Translations under genes and position numbers: made by a program
Source of the DNA: Rhodoplanes serenus
GTDB lineage: Bacteria; Pseudomonadota; Alphaproteobacteria; Rhizobiales; Xanthobacteraceae
Length of the DNA: 63,397 bases
Assembly (NCBI GenBank): GCA_945897515.1
Contig: CAMDFO010000021.1
Span: 1-63,397 of the forward strand
Reading direction: 5' to 3'
In this document: positions 7,976 to 16,063 of the stretch, piece after piece
Position numbering within the stretch: position 1 is the first letter of the stretch
How the letters are laid out: each line of letters begins with the position of its first letter
The notes under the pieces: generated by a model
The model's input: the letters and a program-made list of their open reading frames with translations, nothing else
Database searches by the model: none
What the model was told of the DNA's origin: nothing

Positions 7976-8965
7976 TCATTGCGGCTTGATGCCGGCCGCC
8001 TTGATGATCTCGCCGAACTGCTCGATGCCGTCTTTTTGCAGGGTCGCAAACTCTTCCGGCGTTCCGGCGATGATCGTCAGGTCGCCATCCTCGAGCTTCG
8101 CCCGCGCCTCGGGCCTGCCGATCGCGTGGCGCATTTCGGTATTGAGCCGCGCAACAATCTCCGGCGGCAGCCGCGCCGGGCCAAAGAATCCGAACCAGGT
8201 CGACGGCTTGCGGAACGCCGGCAGGATTTCGCTCATCGACGGAATGTCCGGCAGCTTGGCGTAACGCGTGGGCTCCAGGATGGCGAGAACCTTTGCCTTC
8301 CCGGACAGCAAGGCGCCTCGCGCGCTCGCCAGCGAGATGTGCAGCAACTGGATATGTCCGGCGGCCACGTCCTGCATCGGCTGCGAGACACCGCGGTACG
8401 GGACGTGAGTGATGCTGACGCCGGCGATCCGGTTGAACAGTTCGCCGGTCAGGTGAAACACCGAGCCGACCCCTGAACTGCCGTAGGACAGCTTGCCCGG
8501 GTTGGCCTTGGCATAAGCGATCAGCTCCTGCACCGAATTGACCGGCAGCGCGGCATTGACCACCAGCGCGGTCACCGGCTCGACCGCCGCCATGATCGGC
8601 GTGAAGTCCTTCACCGGATCGAACGGCAGGTTCTTCATGAGGTGCACGGCGGTCACGTGCGAGGCCGGCGTCGCGGCCAGCAGCGTGTAGCCATCGGGCG
8701 CCGCCTGCGCGACCGCATTCGACCCGATCGTGCCGTTGGCGCCGCTGCGGTTGTCCACGATCACAGCCTGACCGAGCGCTTCGCTGAGCCTGGGCGCGAG
8801 CAGCCGCGCGATCATGTCGATCGACGGCCCCGGCGGCGTCGGCACCACGATGGTGATCGGCTTGGCGGCCGGCCAGGTTTGCGCCGAAGCGGGCACGCAC
8901 GCCGCTAAGATGCACAGCGCAGCGCCCGCCGCCAGATGCAGAAATTGGCGGCGGGGATGTTTCAT
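7976..8965 (-). CDS. Bug/TctC-family periplasmic solute-binding protein (3)
   Basis: A 329-residue receptor starting [20 protein letters not shown], again with a twin-arginine-like start, then an alanine-rich signal region ending near ASAQT. Typical family blocks follow: [68 protein letters not shown] and THVPYRGVSQPMQD. It lies 17 bases downstream of the M24 peptidase gene on the same strand and probably shares its transcript, together with the aldolase at 10218 and the Bug gene at 11102. The ligand is unknown. A shared operon suggests that it is the substrate of the peptidase/aldolase pathway. Confidence 0.9.
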   Translation of the reverse strand: MKHPRRQFLHLAAGAALCILAACVPASAQTWPAAKPITIVVPTPPGPSIDMIARLLAPRLSEALGQAVIVDNRSGANGTIGSNAVAQAAPDGYTLLAATPASHVTAVHLMKNLPFDPVKDFTPIMAAVEPVTALVVNAALPVNSVQELIAYAKANPGKLSYGSSGVGSVFHLTGELFNRIAGVSITHVPYRGVSQPMQDVAAGHIQLLHISLASARGALLSGKAKVLAILEPTRYAKLPDIPSMSEILPAFRKPSTWFGFFGPARLPPEIVARLNTEMRHAIGRPEARAKLEDGDLTIIAGTPEEFATLQKDGIEQFGEIIKAAGIKPQ

Positions 8966-8982
8966 GCCATCCCCCGCTGGTG

Positions 8983-10176
8983 TCAGGCCGCCGTACCGGC
9001 CCGGTTCCACCCCCGCGCGCCCTCGCCGTAGATGTCGAAGCCTTTGTCGGTCACGACGACCGTGTCCTCGAGCTTGACGAAGCCGCGCCTGGGATGCGCC
9101 AGCGTGGTCTCGACCGAGATCACCATGCCGGTATCGAGCGGACGCTTGGCGTCGTAGTCGTCATAGGGCACCGGCCCCGAAGCGGTGAGCCGCGGCGCCT
9201 CATGGCTGACCAAGCCCATGCCGTGGCCGAGGAAGTGCATGTTGTTGTGGTACTTCGACTTGGCGAGACGCGCTTCGCCCGCAGCATAAACCTCGCTGCC
9301 CATGACGCCAGCCTTGATCGGCTTCATCGAAGCGCGCTGGATTTCCTCGATGTCGGCCAGCATGTCCTGCAGCTCGGCATCCGGCTCGCCGTGGATCGCC
9401 ATCCGGCACAGGTCGCCGATGTAGCCGTGATAGTTGCCGCCGGAGTCGATCGACATGATGTCGCCCTCGCCCCAGACCTGATCGGACGGCGCGCGGTTGA
9501 GCGAAGAGCCCGCGGTGATCAGGCAATATTCGAACGTCAGCCCGCGGCTGGTCTCCTCGCGGCGCAGCGCCTCGGTGACCTCGGCCTTGGTCGCGCCAGG
9601 ACCGTGCATGGCGATCACCGCCTGCATCGACTCGATCACCTTCTCCGAGGCGATCTTGAGCTTCGCCAGTTCATCGGGACTCTTGATCGAGCGCAGACGC
9701 TCCAGCACGAACAGCGCATCCTTGATCTCGCCTTCGGCGAACGCCGCGCCCAGGGCCGCATTGGCGTCGGCTGGGATGAACGAAAGCTCCACGCCGATGC
9801 GCTTGGCCTTCACGCCCGACTTCCTGATGTGATCGACCGCCTTCGCAACGGTGTCGAGCGAGCCCGACGAATTGCAAATCTGCACCGGCGTCCAGAACGG
9901 ATTGTTCTCGCGCTGGAAATTCTCCAGCCGGTGCCCGAAATACGCCGCCTTGTCGGGCGCACCCTTCGGATAGACCAGGATCGGCAGATAGCGGGAGAGC
10001 CCCATCGCATCCATGTAGTCGAAGAAGAACGCGCGGTGCCCACCCAGCAGGTACTGCACGTTGTGCTTCGACGTCGCGAGCAGCACGTCAATGCCTTCCT
10101 CGTCCATCCAACGGTCGAGGCGCTTGTGGTCGAATGGGATCGCAGCCGTGGTGGCCGCTGTCGGCTTGTCGAGCAT
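8983..10176 (-). CDS. M24-family metallopeptidase (Xaa-Pro aminopeptidase/creatinase type)
   Basis: This 397-residue protein has the creatinase N-domain (to about residue 165) and the pita-bread catalytic domain. Likely metal ligands are visible: the aspartates in SIDSGG and IGDLC, the histidine in FLGHGMGL, and the glutamates in SVETT and VKLEDTV. Members hydrolyse Xaa-Pro bonds, creatine or related amides, and some are decarboxylating or C-C lyases. The setting, between a Bug receptor and a class II aldolase in one transcription direction, argues for small-molecule catabolism rather than general protein turnover. No signal peptide is present, so it is cytoplasmic. Confidence 0.88.
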   Translation of the reverse strand: MLDKPTAATTAAIPFDHKRLDRWMDEEGIDVLLATSKHNVQYLLGGHRAFFFDYMDAMGLSRYLPILVYPKGAPDKAAYFGHRLENFQRENNPFWTPVQICNSSGSLDTVAKAVDHIRKSGVKAKRIGVELSFIPADANAALGAAFAEGEIKDALFVLERLRSIKSPDELAKLKIASEKVIESMQAVIAMHGPGATKAEVTEALRREETSRGLTFEYCLITAGSSLNRAPSDQVWGEGDIMSIDSGGNYHGYIGDLCRMAIHGEPDAELQDMLADIEEIQRASMKPIKAGVMGSEVYAAGEARLAKSKYHNNMHFLGHGMGLVSHEAPRLTASGPVPYDDYDAKRPLDTGMVISVETTLAHPRRGFVKLEDTVVVTDKGFDIYGEGARGWNRAGTAA

Positions 10177-10217
10177 GGACTTGAACTCCAGGAAAAATTC
10201 CAGAGAAAAATTTCAGA

Positions 10218-10982
10218 TCAGGTGCGATAGCTCGGGTCGATGCTGTCGAGCAGGCGCAGATAGGCCGGCCAGTCGGCGGCGCCGCGGCCAGCATCATGAG
10301 ACTGATACTGCGCCGCGACCTTCTCGCAGGTTGCGGGCGGGATCTCGATCACCTCGCGGCCGGTCGACTCCATCTGTAGCTGGATGGTCGCCGCCGACAT
10401 CAGATACTTCATCAGGATGAAGGCCTCGCGCGCGTTCTTGCCGACCGTGAGCAGGCCGTGGTTGTTCAGGATCAGCGCTCGGTTCTGGCCGAGGTGCGTC
10501 AGGATACGCTCGCGCTCGCTGAAATCCTCGGTGATGCCCTCGTAGGGGTGATAGCCGACGCGCTGATAGAACCGCAGCGCCTGCTGCGAGACCATCTTGA
10601 GTCCGTCCCTCATTCCCGCCAGCGCCATGCCGGTCTCGGTGTGGACATGCACCGCGCAATTCACGTCCGCCCGCCCCTTCAGCACGCCGCCGTGCAGCGT
10701 GAAGCCTGGCCGGTTGACGCCCGACTTCTCGTCGAGATCGTCATTCATGTTGACCTTGCGCAGGTTCGACGCCGTGACCTCGGTCCAGAGCAGCTCGTGC
10801 TGCTTCATGAGAAACATATCGGGCTCGCCGGGCACCCGCATCGAGCAGTGGTTGTAGATCAAGTCGTCCCAGCCGTTCTTGGCGCACAGCCGGTACACGG
10901 CGGCGAGATCGACGCGGGCCTGCCACTCCTCCGGCGACATGGCGGCTTTGGCATCGGTCGAGGGCTTGGAATGGACGTTCAT
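10218..10982 (-). CDS. Class II aldolase/adducin-family protein (1)
   Basis: This 254-residue zinc-dependent aldolase-type enzyme cleaves or decarboxylates hydroxy-acid or sugar-phosphate-like substrates. Zinc-binding histidines are visible in AVHVHTETG and LNNHGLLTVG. It begins EWQARVDLAAVYRLCAKNG and ends DPSYRT, features shared with the paralogue at 33901. ATG 10982 has AAGGAG eight bases upstream; the open frame continues upstream without a ribosome site. It is flanked by a Bug receptor gene (11102, upstream) and the M24 peptidase (downstream). The substrate cannot be named. Confidence 0.87.
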   Translation of the reverse strand: MNVHSKPSTDAKAAMSPEEWQARVDLAAVYRLCAKNGWDDLIYNHCSMRVPGEPDMFLMKQHELLWTEVTASNLRKVNMNDDLDEKSGVNRPGFTLHGGVLKGRADVNCAVHVHTETGMALAGMRDGLKMVSQQALRFYQRVGYHPYEGITEDFSERERILTHLGQNRALILNNHGLLTVGKNAREAFILMKYLMSAATIQLQMESTGREVIEIPPATCEKVAAQYQSHDAGRGAADWPAYLRLLDSIDPSYRT

Positions 10983-11101
10983 GGCGGGCTCCTTGGCTTG
11001 CGGACTGGGAGAGTTGCACGGGGTGCGGAATCTCGACCAGCCACAGCTTATCCCACCGGCGGGGCCGGTGGGAATGCTTGCCATCCAGGCAAATCGCCGG
11101 G

Positions 11102-12070
11102 CTACTCGATCGAGATCCCCGCCTCGCGCGCGAGCTTGCTCCAGGTGGCGAGCTGGCGCGCAACCAAGGCCTTCATCTCGCCGGGGGCGGTGCCGGCGCC
11201 GTTGCCGCCCATCGCTTGCAGCTTGCTCTTCACATCCGGCACGGCGAGCGTGCGCTGCACCTCGGCATAGATGCGATCGAGGATCGGCTTGGGCAGGCCC
11301 GCGGGCGCCGCGACGCCGGTCCAGGAGATCACCTCGAAGCCAGGCACGCCCTGCTCTTCGACCGTCGGGACAGCCGGGAAATCCGCCCAGCGTTCCTTGC
11401 TGGTGACCGCGAGCGCCCGGAACTCGCCGGAGCGGATGCGCGGCGTGAGCGGTCCGGTGGTGGCGGCGATGAAGTCGAAGTCGCCGGTCAGCATGCCGGT
11501 CAGCGCCGGTATCTCGCCGCGATAGGGAATGTGCAGGAACTTGGTCTTGGTCTGGTTGGCCAGCAACTCGACCGTGGTGTGCAGGATCGAGCCGACGCCG
11601 GCGGAGCCGTATTTCAGTTCACCGGGCTTGGCGCGCGCCTCGTCGATCAGTTGCTTGAGGGTCTGGAAGCGCGAGTCTTTGCGAACCGCGATCAGGAACG
11701 GATAGAAGCTCGCAGTCGATATCCACTCGAAATCGTCGACCACCTTGTATCTGACGTTCTTGGATAGCGCGCCGTGCGCCGGATGCGCGCTCGGCACCAC
11801 CAGCAGCGTGTAGCCGTCGGGCTCGCTGCGCGCCACCGTCTCGGCCGCCAGCGCGCCGGCCTGGCCCGGCTTGGCCTCGACGATGATCGGCTGGCCCAGC
11901 GTCTTGGTCATCTCGCTGGCCAGAATGCGGGCGATGATGTCGACATTGCCGCCAGGCGGGAAGCCCTGCATGAACTTGATCAGGCGGTTGGGATAATCCT
12001 GCGCCTGGGCTGGCGCGCCCAGGACAATTCCGGCCAGCACCGCGACCACCGCCAGAACCTTCTTGCTCAT
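11102..12070 (-). CDS. Bug/TctC-family periplasmic solute-binding protein (4)
   Basis: A 322-residue receptor with an ordinary Sec signal (KKVLAVVAVLAGIVLGAPAQ then AQDYPNR). Family blocks are FMQGFPPGGNVDIIARILAS, VEAKPGQAGALAAETVA, DGYTLLVVPSAHPAHG, LKYGSAGVGSILHTTVE and FLHIPYRGEIPAL. It heads the leftward cluster Bug-aldolase-M24 peptidase-Bug. A 260-base intergenic stretch separates it from the divergent cupin gene, so promoters for both directions probably lie there; I could not place them with confidence. Confidence 0.9.
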   Translation of the reverse strand: MSKKVLAVVAVLAGIVLGAPAQAQDYPNRLIKFMQGFPPGGNVDIIARILASEMTKTLGQPIIVEAKPGQAGALAAETVARSEPDGYTLLVVPSAHPAHGALSKNVRYKVVDDFEWISTASFYPFLIAVRKDSRFQTLKQLIDEARAKPGELKYGSAGVGSILHTTVELLANQTKTKFLHIPYRGEIPALTGMLTGDFDFIAATTGPLTPRIRSGEFRALAVTSKERWADFPAVPTVEEQGVPGFEVISWTGVAAPAGLPKPILDRIYAEVQRTLAVPDVKSKLQAMGGNGAGTAPGEMKALVARQLATWSKLAREAGISIE

Positions 12071-12330
12071 GCCAACCTCCCGAATTCGCCGGCTTTAAAC
12101 ACGGCATTTAACGGATTTCGCGCCCGATTGCCGGCGCTTGTCAACGCAGCAGAGCGCCGCGCCTGTCCACCACGATCGAAAGCCGACAAACGCCTGTTAT
12201 CCCGACGCGGTACGACCGCAATCGCGCGCGCAACGTTGGTCAACCGCACCGCTACTTTCAGGGTCTGTTTCGACTAGACTGGTGGCCTCGATCTGTTGCG
12301 ATCAAACGCCAAAGTCCTGGGGAGGACGCC

Positions 12331-12795
12331 ATGTCTCATCGCATCGTCGCATCTGCTTTTGCCATCGTCATGCTGGGCGCACTGCCCTCAGCCACCGTTG
12401 CCGTCGAGCTTAATCCCAAGGCCATCGCGATCAAGCAGGTGGATGAACTGAAGTGGCGCGATCCGACCGGCGCCGCCCCGGTCAATCAGGTGGTGCTGTT
12501 CGGCGACCCGACCAAGCCGGGCTATTACATGGTGATGAACCGGTTCAAACCGGGCACGTTCTCGCGGCCGCACTTCCATCCGAACGACCGCTTCATCACG
12601 GTCATCAAGGGAACCTGGTACGTCGGCACCGGCAACAAGTGGGACAAGAACGCAACCATCGGGGTCAAGGCCGGGGGCGCGGTGACGCATTTCGGCAAAG
12701 AGGTGCATTACGACGGCGCCAAGGATGAAGAGGTGATCGTCCTCATCACCGGAGAAGGGCCGGGCACCAACACGCCCGTGCCGATGACCGAATAG
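12331..12795 (+). CDS. Exported cupin-domain protein
   Basis: A 154-residue protein with a signal peptide (IVASAFAIVMLGALPSATVA) and one cupin barrel. Candidate metal ligands are the histidines of RPHFHPND, with a further histidine in VTHFGKEVHYDG. Such periplasmic cupins are of unknown function and resemble proteins annotated as cupins or exported dioxygenase-like proteins. GGGGAGG lies six bases before the ATG. It converges on the 3-hydroxyanthranilate dioxygenase gene with a 14-base gap. No partner is obvious. Confidence 0.75.
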   Translation: MSHRIVASAFAIVMLGALPSATVAVELNPKAIAIKQVDELKWRDPTGAAPVNQVVLFGDPTKPGYYMVMNRFKPGTFSRPHFHPNDRFITVIKGTWYVGTGNKWDKNATIGVKAGGAVTHFGKEVHYDGAKDEEVIVLITGEGPGTNTPVPMTE

Positions 12796-12809
12796 CCGCT
12801 TCGCACCGT

Positions 12810-13358
12810 TCAGATATTGGCCCAGCCCGGTGGTGGTTTCTTACCGGGATGAATCGTGCCGCACTTCTTGCAGGTGCGCGCCTTCTCGTCGTTAAAGAAG
12901 GCTTCGTAGAGCGGCGGCAGGTCGCGCACCAAGTGCTCGACCTTCACCTCGATGCGGTGCACGAGGCTATTGCACTCGAAGCAGTACCACTCGAAGGCAT
13001 CGAACGGATCGGCGTCGTAACGCTTCGGCTCGACCACCAGCCCAATCGAGCCTGCGGGCCGCTGCGGCGAATGCCGCACATGCGGCGGCAACAGAAACAC
13101 GTCGCCCTCCTTGATCGGCACGTCGTAGAAATTGCCGTTGTCGCCGACCTTGAGCACCATGTCGCCTTTGAGCTGGAAGAAGAACTCCTCGACCGGATCG
13201 TCGTGATAATCGCAGCGCTCGTTCGGCCCGCCGACCACCTGCACGGTCATCTCGCCCGCCTCGAACACCTTCTTGTTGCCGACCGGCGGCTTCAAGAGGT
13301 GCTGGTTCTCGTCGATCCACTTCTTGAAGTTGAACGCCTGGAGTCTCCCGGTCGCCAT
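12810..13358 (-). CDS. nbaC: 3-hydroxyanthranilate 3,4-dioxygenase
   Basis: This 182-residue iron cupin opens the ring of 3-hydroxyanthranilate to 2-amino-3-carboxymuconate semialdehyde, in tryptophan (kynurenine) and 2-nitrobenzoate breakdown. It has the signature NERCDYHDDPVEEFFFQLKG (iron ligands His and Glu), PPHVRHSPQRP (second His), and the C-terminal rubredoxin-like iron site with CFEC and CKKC, which is present in bacterial but not animal enzymes. AGGAG lies nine bases before ATG 13358. The other pathway enzymes (kynureninase, semialdehyde decarboxylase) are not in the window. The RidA-type protein at 55642 is distant and need not be related. Confidence 0.93.
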   Translation of the reverse strand: MATGRLQAFNFKKWIDENQHLLKPPVGNKKVFEAGEMTVQVVGGPNERCDYHDDPVEEFFFQLKGDMVLKVGDNGNFYDVPIKEGDVFLLPPHVRHSPQRPAGSIGLVVEPKRYDADPFDAFEWYCFECNSLVHRIEVKVEHLVRDLPPLYEAFFNDEKARTCKKCGTIHPGKKPPPGWANI

Positions 13359-13380
13359 GAACCATCTCCTGTCTCACCAC

Positions 13381-13497
13381 GTCATCGCCGGGCATAGCCG
13401 TCTGAAGGACGGCGTCGCTTCGCTCGCCTATGTCCCAGCCATCCACGTCTTCCTTCGCGGCCAAGACGTGGATGCCCGGCACAAGGCCGGGCATGAC
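13381..13497. repeat. Bradyrhizobium-type intergenic palindromic repeat
   Basis: The stretch begins GTCATCGCCGGGCAT and ends GCCGGGCATGAC, so its ends are inverted repeats. Inside are two hairpins: CATCCACGTCTT pairing with AAGACGTGGATG, and ATGCCCGGC pairing with GCCGGGCAT. It fills the gap between nbaC and the DapA-like gene. Sequences of this type are dispersed in many copies in Bradyrhizobium and relatives. It may also act as a transcript-ending or stabilising structure. Confidence 0.6.
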
Positions 13498-13503
13498 AGA
13501 AAA

Positions 13504-14484
13504 TTACGCCGCGGACGATTTCGGCTGGCTATCGAGCTTGAGCCCGCAGGTCTCGAATGCGCGCCGCGTCGCTTCCTTCTCGGCCTCGGTCAATTCCAGC
13601 ATCGGTGCGCGCACGCGGCCGCCGGCCTGACCCATCAGCTCCTGCCAGTATTTCGAATGCGCCGGCGGCTTCTCGGCCGGGCGCGAGCGTCGGAACGCCT
13701 CGCGCACCGGCGTCAGACTGTCGCGCACGACCTTGGCCTTGGCGACCTCGCCGTTGAACGCCAAGTCGGTGTATTCGCGCATCCGCCGGTCGGCCTTGGT
13801 CTGGAACAGGTAAGGCGGCGACGAGCACAGATAGAGCCGCCAGCCGAGCTCGACGATGTTGTAGAACCACTCTTCCTCCGACGCCGTGCTGACCTGTATC
13901 TTGTCGCCAACCAGCCGCGTCAGGCGCACGTACATCTCCCGCGGCACGCTGTACTTGATCGCCACGATGTTCGGCAGGTCCGCGATGCGCGCACACAGCT
14001 CCGGGCTCATCAGATAGCCCGAATCCGGATGGCTCCACATCGCGATGCCGATATCGACCTGCTCGCTGATCGCCTTGTAATACTGGTAGAGCGTGTCGTC
14101 CTGCTTGTGCAGGAAATGCAGCACCGGCGCGTGCACGACGATCGAGGTCGCGCCGACCGCCTGGGCGTGCTTCGCGAGCTCGATGACGGTGTCCATGTTC
14201 TGGTCGGAGCAGGACATGATGGTGCCGGCGCGGTCGCCGACCTCGTCGACCGCGATCTCGAACGTGCGCTTGCGCTCCTCGATCGACATCGAGAAGAATT
14301 CGCCCTGCTTGCCGCTGACGAACACCCCGTCGATCCCAAGGTCGTCGACCCAGTGCCGCAGGTTGCGGCGCCACCCCATCTGGTCGATCGACAGGTCGGC
14401 CGCGAACGGCATGAGCGACGCCGCCCAGATGCCCTTCATGTGGGCGCGGGCGTACTCCTTGGCCTCGATCCGGCGGTACTTCAT
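13504..14484 (-). CDS. Dihydrodipicolinate synthase-family (DapA/NAL) protein
   Basis: A 326-residue TIM-barrel protein of the class I aldolase/lyase group. The keto-acid carboxylate loop GKQGE (GxxGE-like) and the Schiff-base lysine in NIVAIKYSVPR are visible. In place of the usual YY-bearing segment before the lysine it has TSIVVHAPVLHF, so the canonical proton-relay tyrosine appears to be missing. It is therefore unlikely to be the lysine-biosynthesis enzyme and more likely acts in catabolism of a hydroxy- or keto-acid. ATG 14484 has AAGGA seven bases upstream. It lies upstream of nbaC on the same strand, separated by the repeat. Confidence 0.8.
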   Translation of the reverse strand: MKYRRIEAKEYARAHMKGIWAASLMPFAADLSIDQMGWRRNLRHWVDDLGIDGVFVSGKQGEFFSMSIEERKRTFEIAVDEVGDRAGTIMSCSDQNMDTVIELAKHAQAVGATSIVVHAPVLHFLHKQDDTLYQYYKAISEQVDIGIAMWSHPDSGYLMSPELCARIADLPNIVAIKYSVPREMYVRLTRLVGDKIQVSTASEEEWFYNIVELGWRLYLCSSPPYLFQTKADRRMREYTDLAFNGEVAKAKVVRDSLTPVREAFRRSRPAEKPPAHSKYWQELMGQAGGRVRAPMLELTEAEKEATRRAFETCGLKLDSQPKSSAA

Positions 14485-14682
14485 GGCAATTCCTTCTGCT
14501 GCGCCGGGAGCCATAATGCACTAAAAGCCGGCCTGCGCGCACCCGGGATTTGCCTTTGCCACACGGGCTGGTAGTCCCCCGGAAAATGCACGCAAAAGCT
14601 TGTTTATAATGGTTAATTTTGTCCCTATCGGACGCCGCAATATGGGCTAGGATCGGGCTGCGGCGTCGGGGACTGAGTGGCT

Positions 14683-16059
14683 ATGCGGAAGAGTGATAAG
14701 CGGCATGCCGTGCGCATGGCCGCCGTTTCGGTCGCGGTGCTCCTGGGAATGGAGCCGGCCAGCGCCAGCTCGTTGTATTCCTGGGGTTACATGGGCCCCT
14801 TGATGCCGAGAGACTTCGGCGTCGAACGCCGGCGCGCGCTGGAATTCGCGAGGCCCCAGAGGCCCGTGCCCCAGAGGAAGAACCTCGAGGCCAGAACGCC
14901 GAAGAACAATTTCAAACCAAAGAATGTCGCCGTTCGGAATCTTCCCACCAAAAACACAACCAAGAACACGAGCAAGAGCGCAAACAACAGCACAACCACG
15001 ATTGCGAACAAGCCAACCGCGGCCCCAGAGATCCCGGGCGGTCCGCGTCTGGTGGTGGTATCAATCGGCGCGCAGCGCGCCTCATTCTTTGCCAACGGCA
15101 CGCTGGTTCGTTCCGCGCCGATCTCTACCGGGACGGCATCCCATCCGACGCCGATGGGCGTGTTCAGCATCCTTCAGAAGAGCCGCCATCACGTTTCCAA
15201 TCTCTACGACGCGAAGATGCCGTTCATGCAGCGGCTCACCTGGTCGGGAACCGCCCTACACCAGGGACCGCTTCCGGGCTATCCGGCGTCGCACGGCTGC
15301 GTCCGCCTGCCCGAGGACTTCGCCCAGATGCTCTGGGGCGCGACCAGGATCGGCGCGCGCGTCATCGTCACGCGCAACGAGGTCGCACCGGCCGAGATCG
15401 TGCACCCTCGCCTGATCGCTCCGATGCCGCCCGCCGCTCTCGTCGAACAAAGTCCCCCCGGCACGCTGGTCAAGACCGCCGACGCGACCAATACGATCAC
15501 CGGCGCCGTGCCCGATGCTGCCCGGCGGGCTAGCACCACAGGCGCGGGACAGCCCGCGCGCGTCGCAACCGTCGACATTCCGCCCCAACAGAAAACAACC
15601 GCGCGCGCGAACCCCGTGTCGATGTTCGTCAGCCGCAAGGAAGGCAAGCTGTTCGTCCGCCAGGGAACGGAACCCCTGTTCGACGCGCCGGTGACGATCC
15701 GCGAGCCCGGTCAGCCGCTCGGTACGCATGTCTTCACCGCTATGGAAATCAAGGACGAGGCGATGCGCTGGACCGTCGTATCGATCCCGAGCAGCTTCCC
15801 TCGCCCGCCGCAGCCCAGCGCCAATCACGAGAGCGACAAGAAGAAAAAGCATCGCGACGACAGAAAGATCAAGGCGGCGGCAGTCGATCCCGGTCCGCTG
15901 CCGAGCGCAAGCTCGGCGCTCGATCGCATCGAGATGCCGCAGGGCGCGATTGATCGCCTCGCCGGGATGCTGACGCCCGGCTCGTCGTTGATCGTTTCCG
16001 ACAACGGCATCAGCAGCGAAACCGGCAAGACCACCGATTTCATTATCCTGACGCCTTAA
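14683..16059 (+). CDS. L,D-transpeptidase (YkuD domain), exported
   Basis: This 458-residue protein cross-links peptidoglycan through 3-3 bonds or attaches proteins to it. An N-terminal signal segment (VAVLLGMEPASAS) is followed by a Pro/Lys/Asn/Thr-rich linker (about 60-118) and the YkuD domain (about 120-225). The domain ends in the active-site motif ALHQGPLPGYPASHGCVRL, with His193, His204 and Cys206. A second region (about 310-380) looks like a partial repeat of the YkuD fold without the cysteine, followed by a Lys-rich stretch KKKKHRDDRK. A TATAAT at 14605-14610 may be its -10 box. A GTG six bases upstream is an alternative start. Confidence 0.87.
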   Translation: MRKSDKRHAVRMAAVSVAVLLGMEPASASSLYSWGYMGPLMPRDFGVERRRALEFARPQRPVPQRKNLEARTPKNNFKPKNVAVRNLPTKNTTKNTSKSANNSTTTIANKPTAAPEIPGGPRLVVVSIGAQRASFFANGTLVRSAPISTGTASHPTPMGVFSILQKSRHHVSNLYDAKMPFMQRLTWSGTALHQGPLPGYPASHGCVRLPEDFAQMLWGATRIGARVIVTRNEVAPAEIVHPRLIAPMPPAALVEQSPPGTLVKTADATNTITGAVPDAARRASTTGAGQPARVATVDIPPQQKTTARANPVSMFVSRKEGKLFVRQGTEPLFDAPVTIREPGQPLGTHVFTAMEIKDEAMRWTVVSIPSSFPRPPQPSANHESDKKKKHRDDRKIKAAAVDPGPLPSASSALDRIEMPQGAIDRLAGMLTPGSSLIVSDNGISSETGKTTDFIILTP

Positions 16060-16063
16060 CGCC

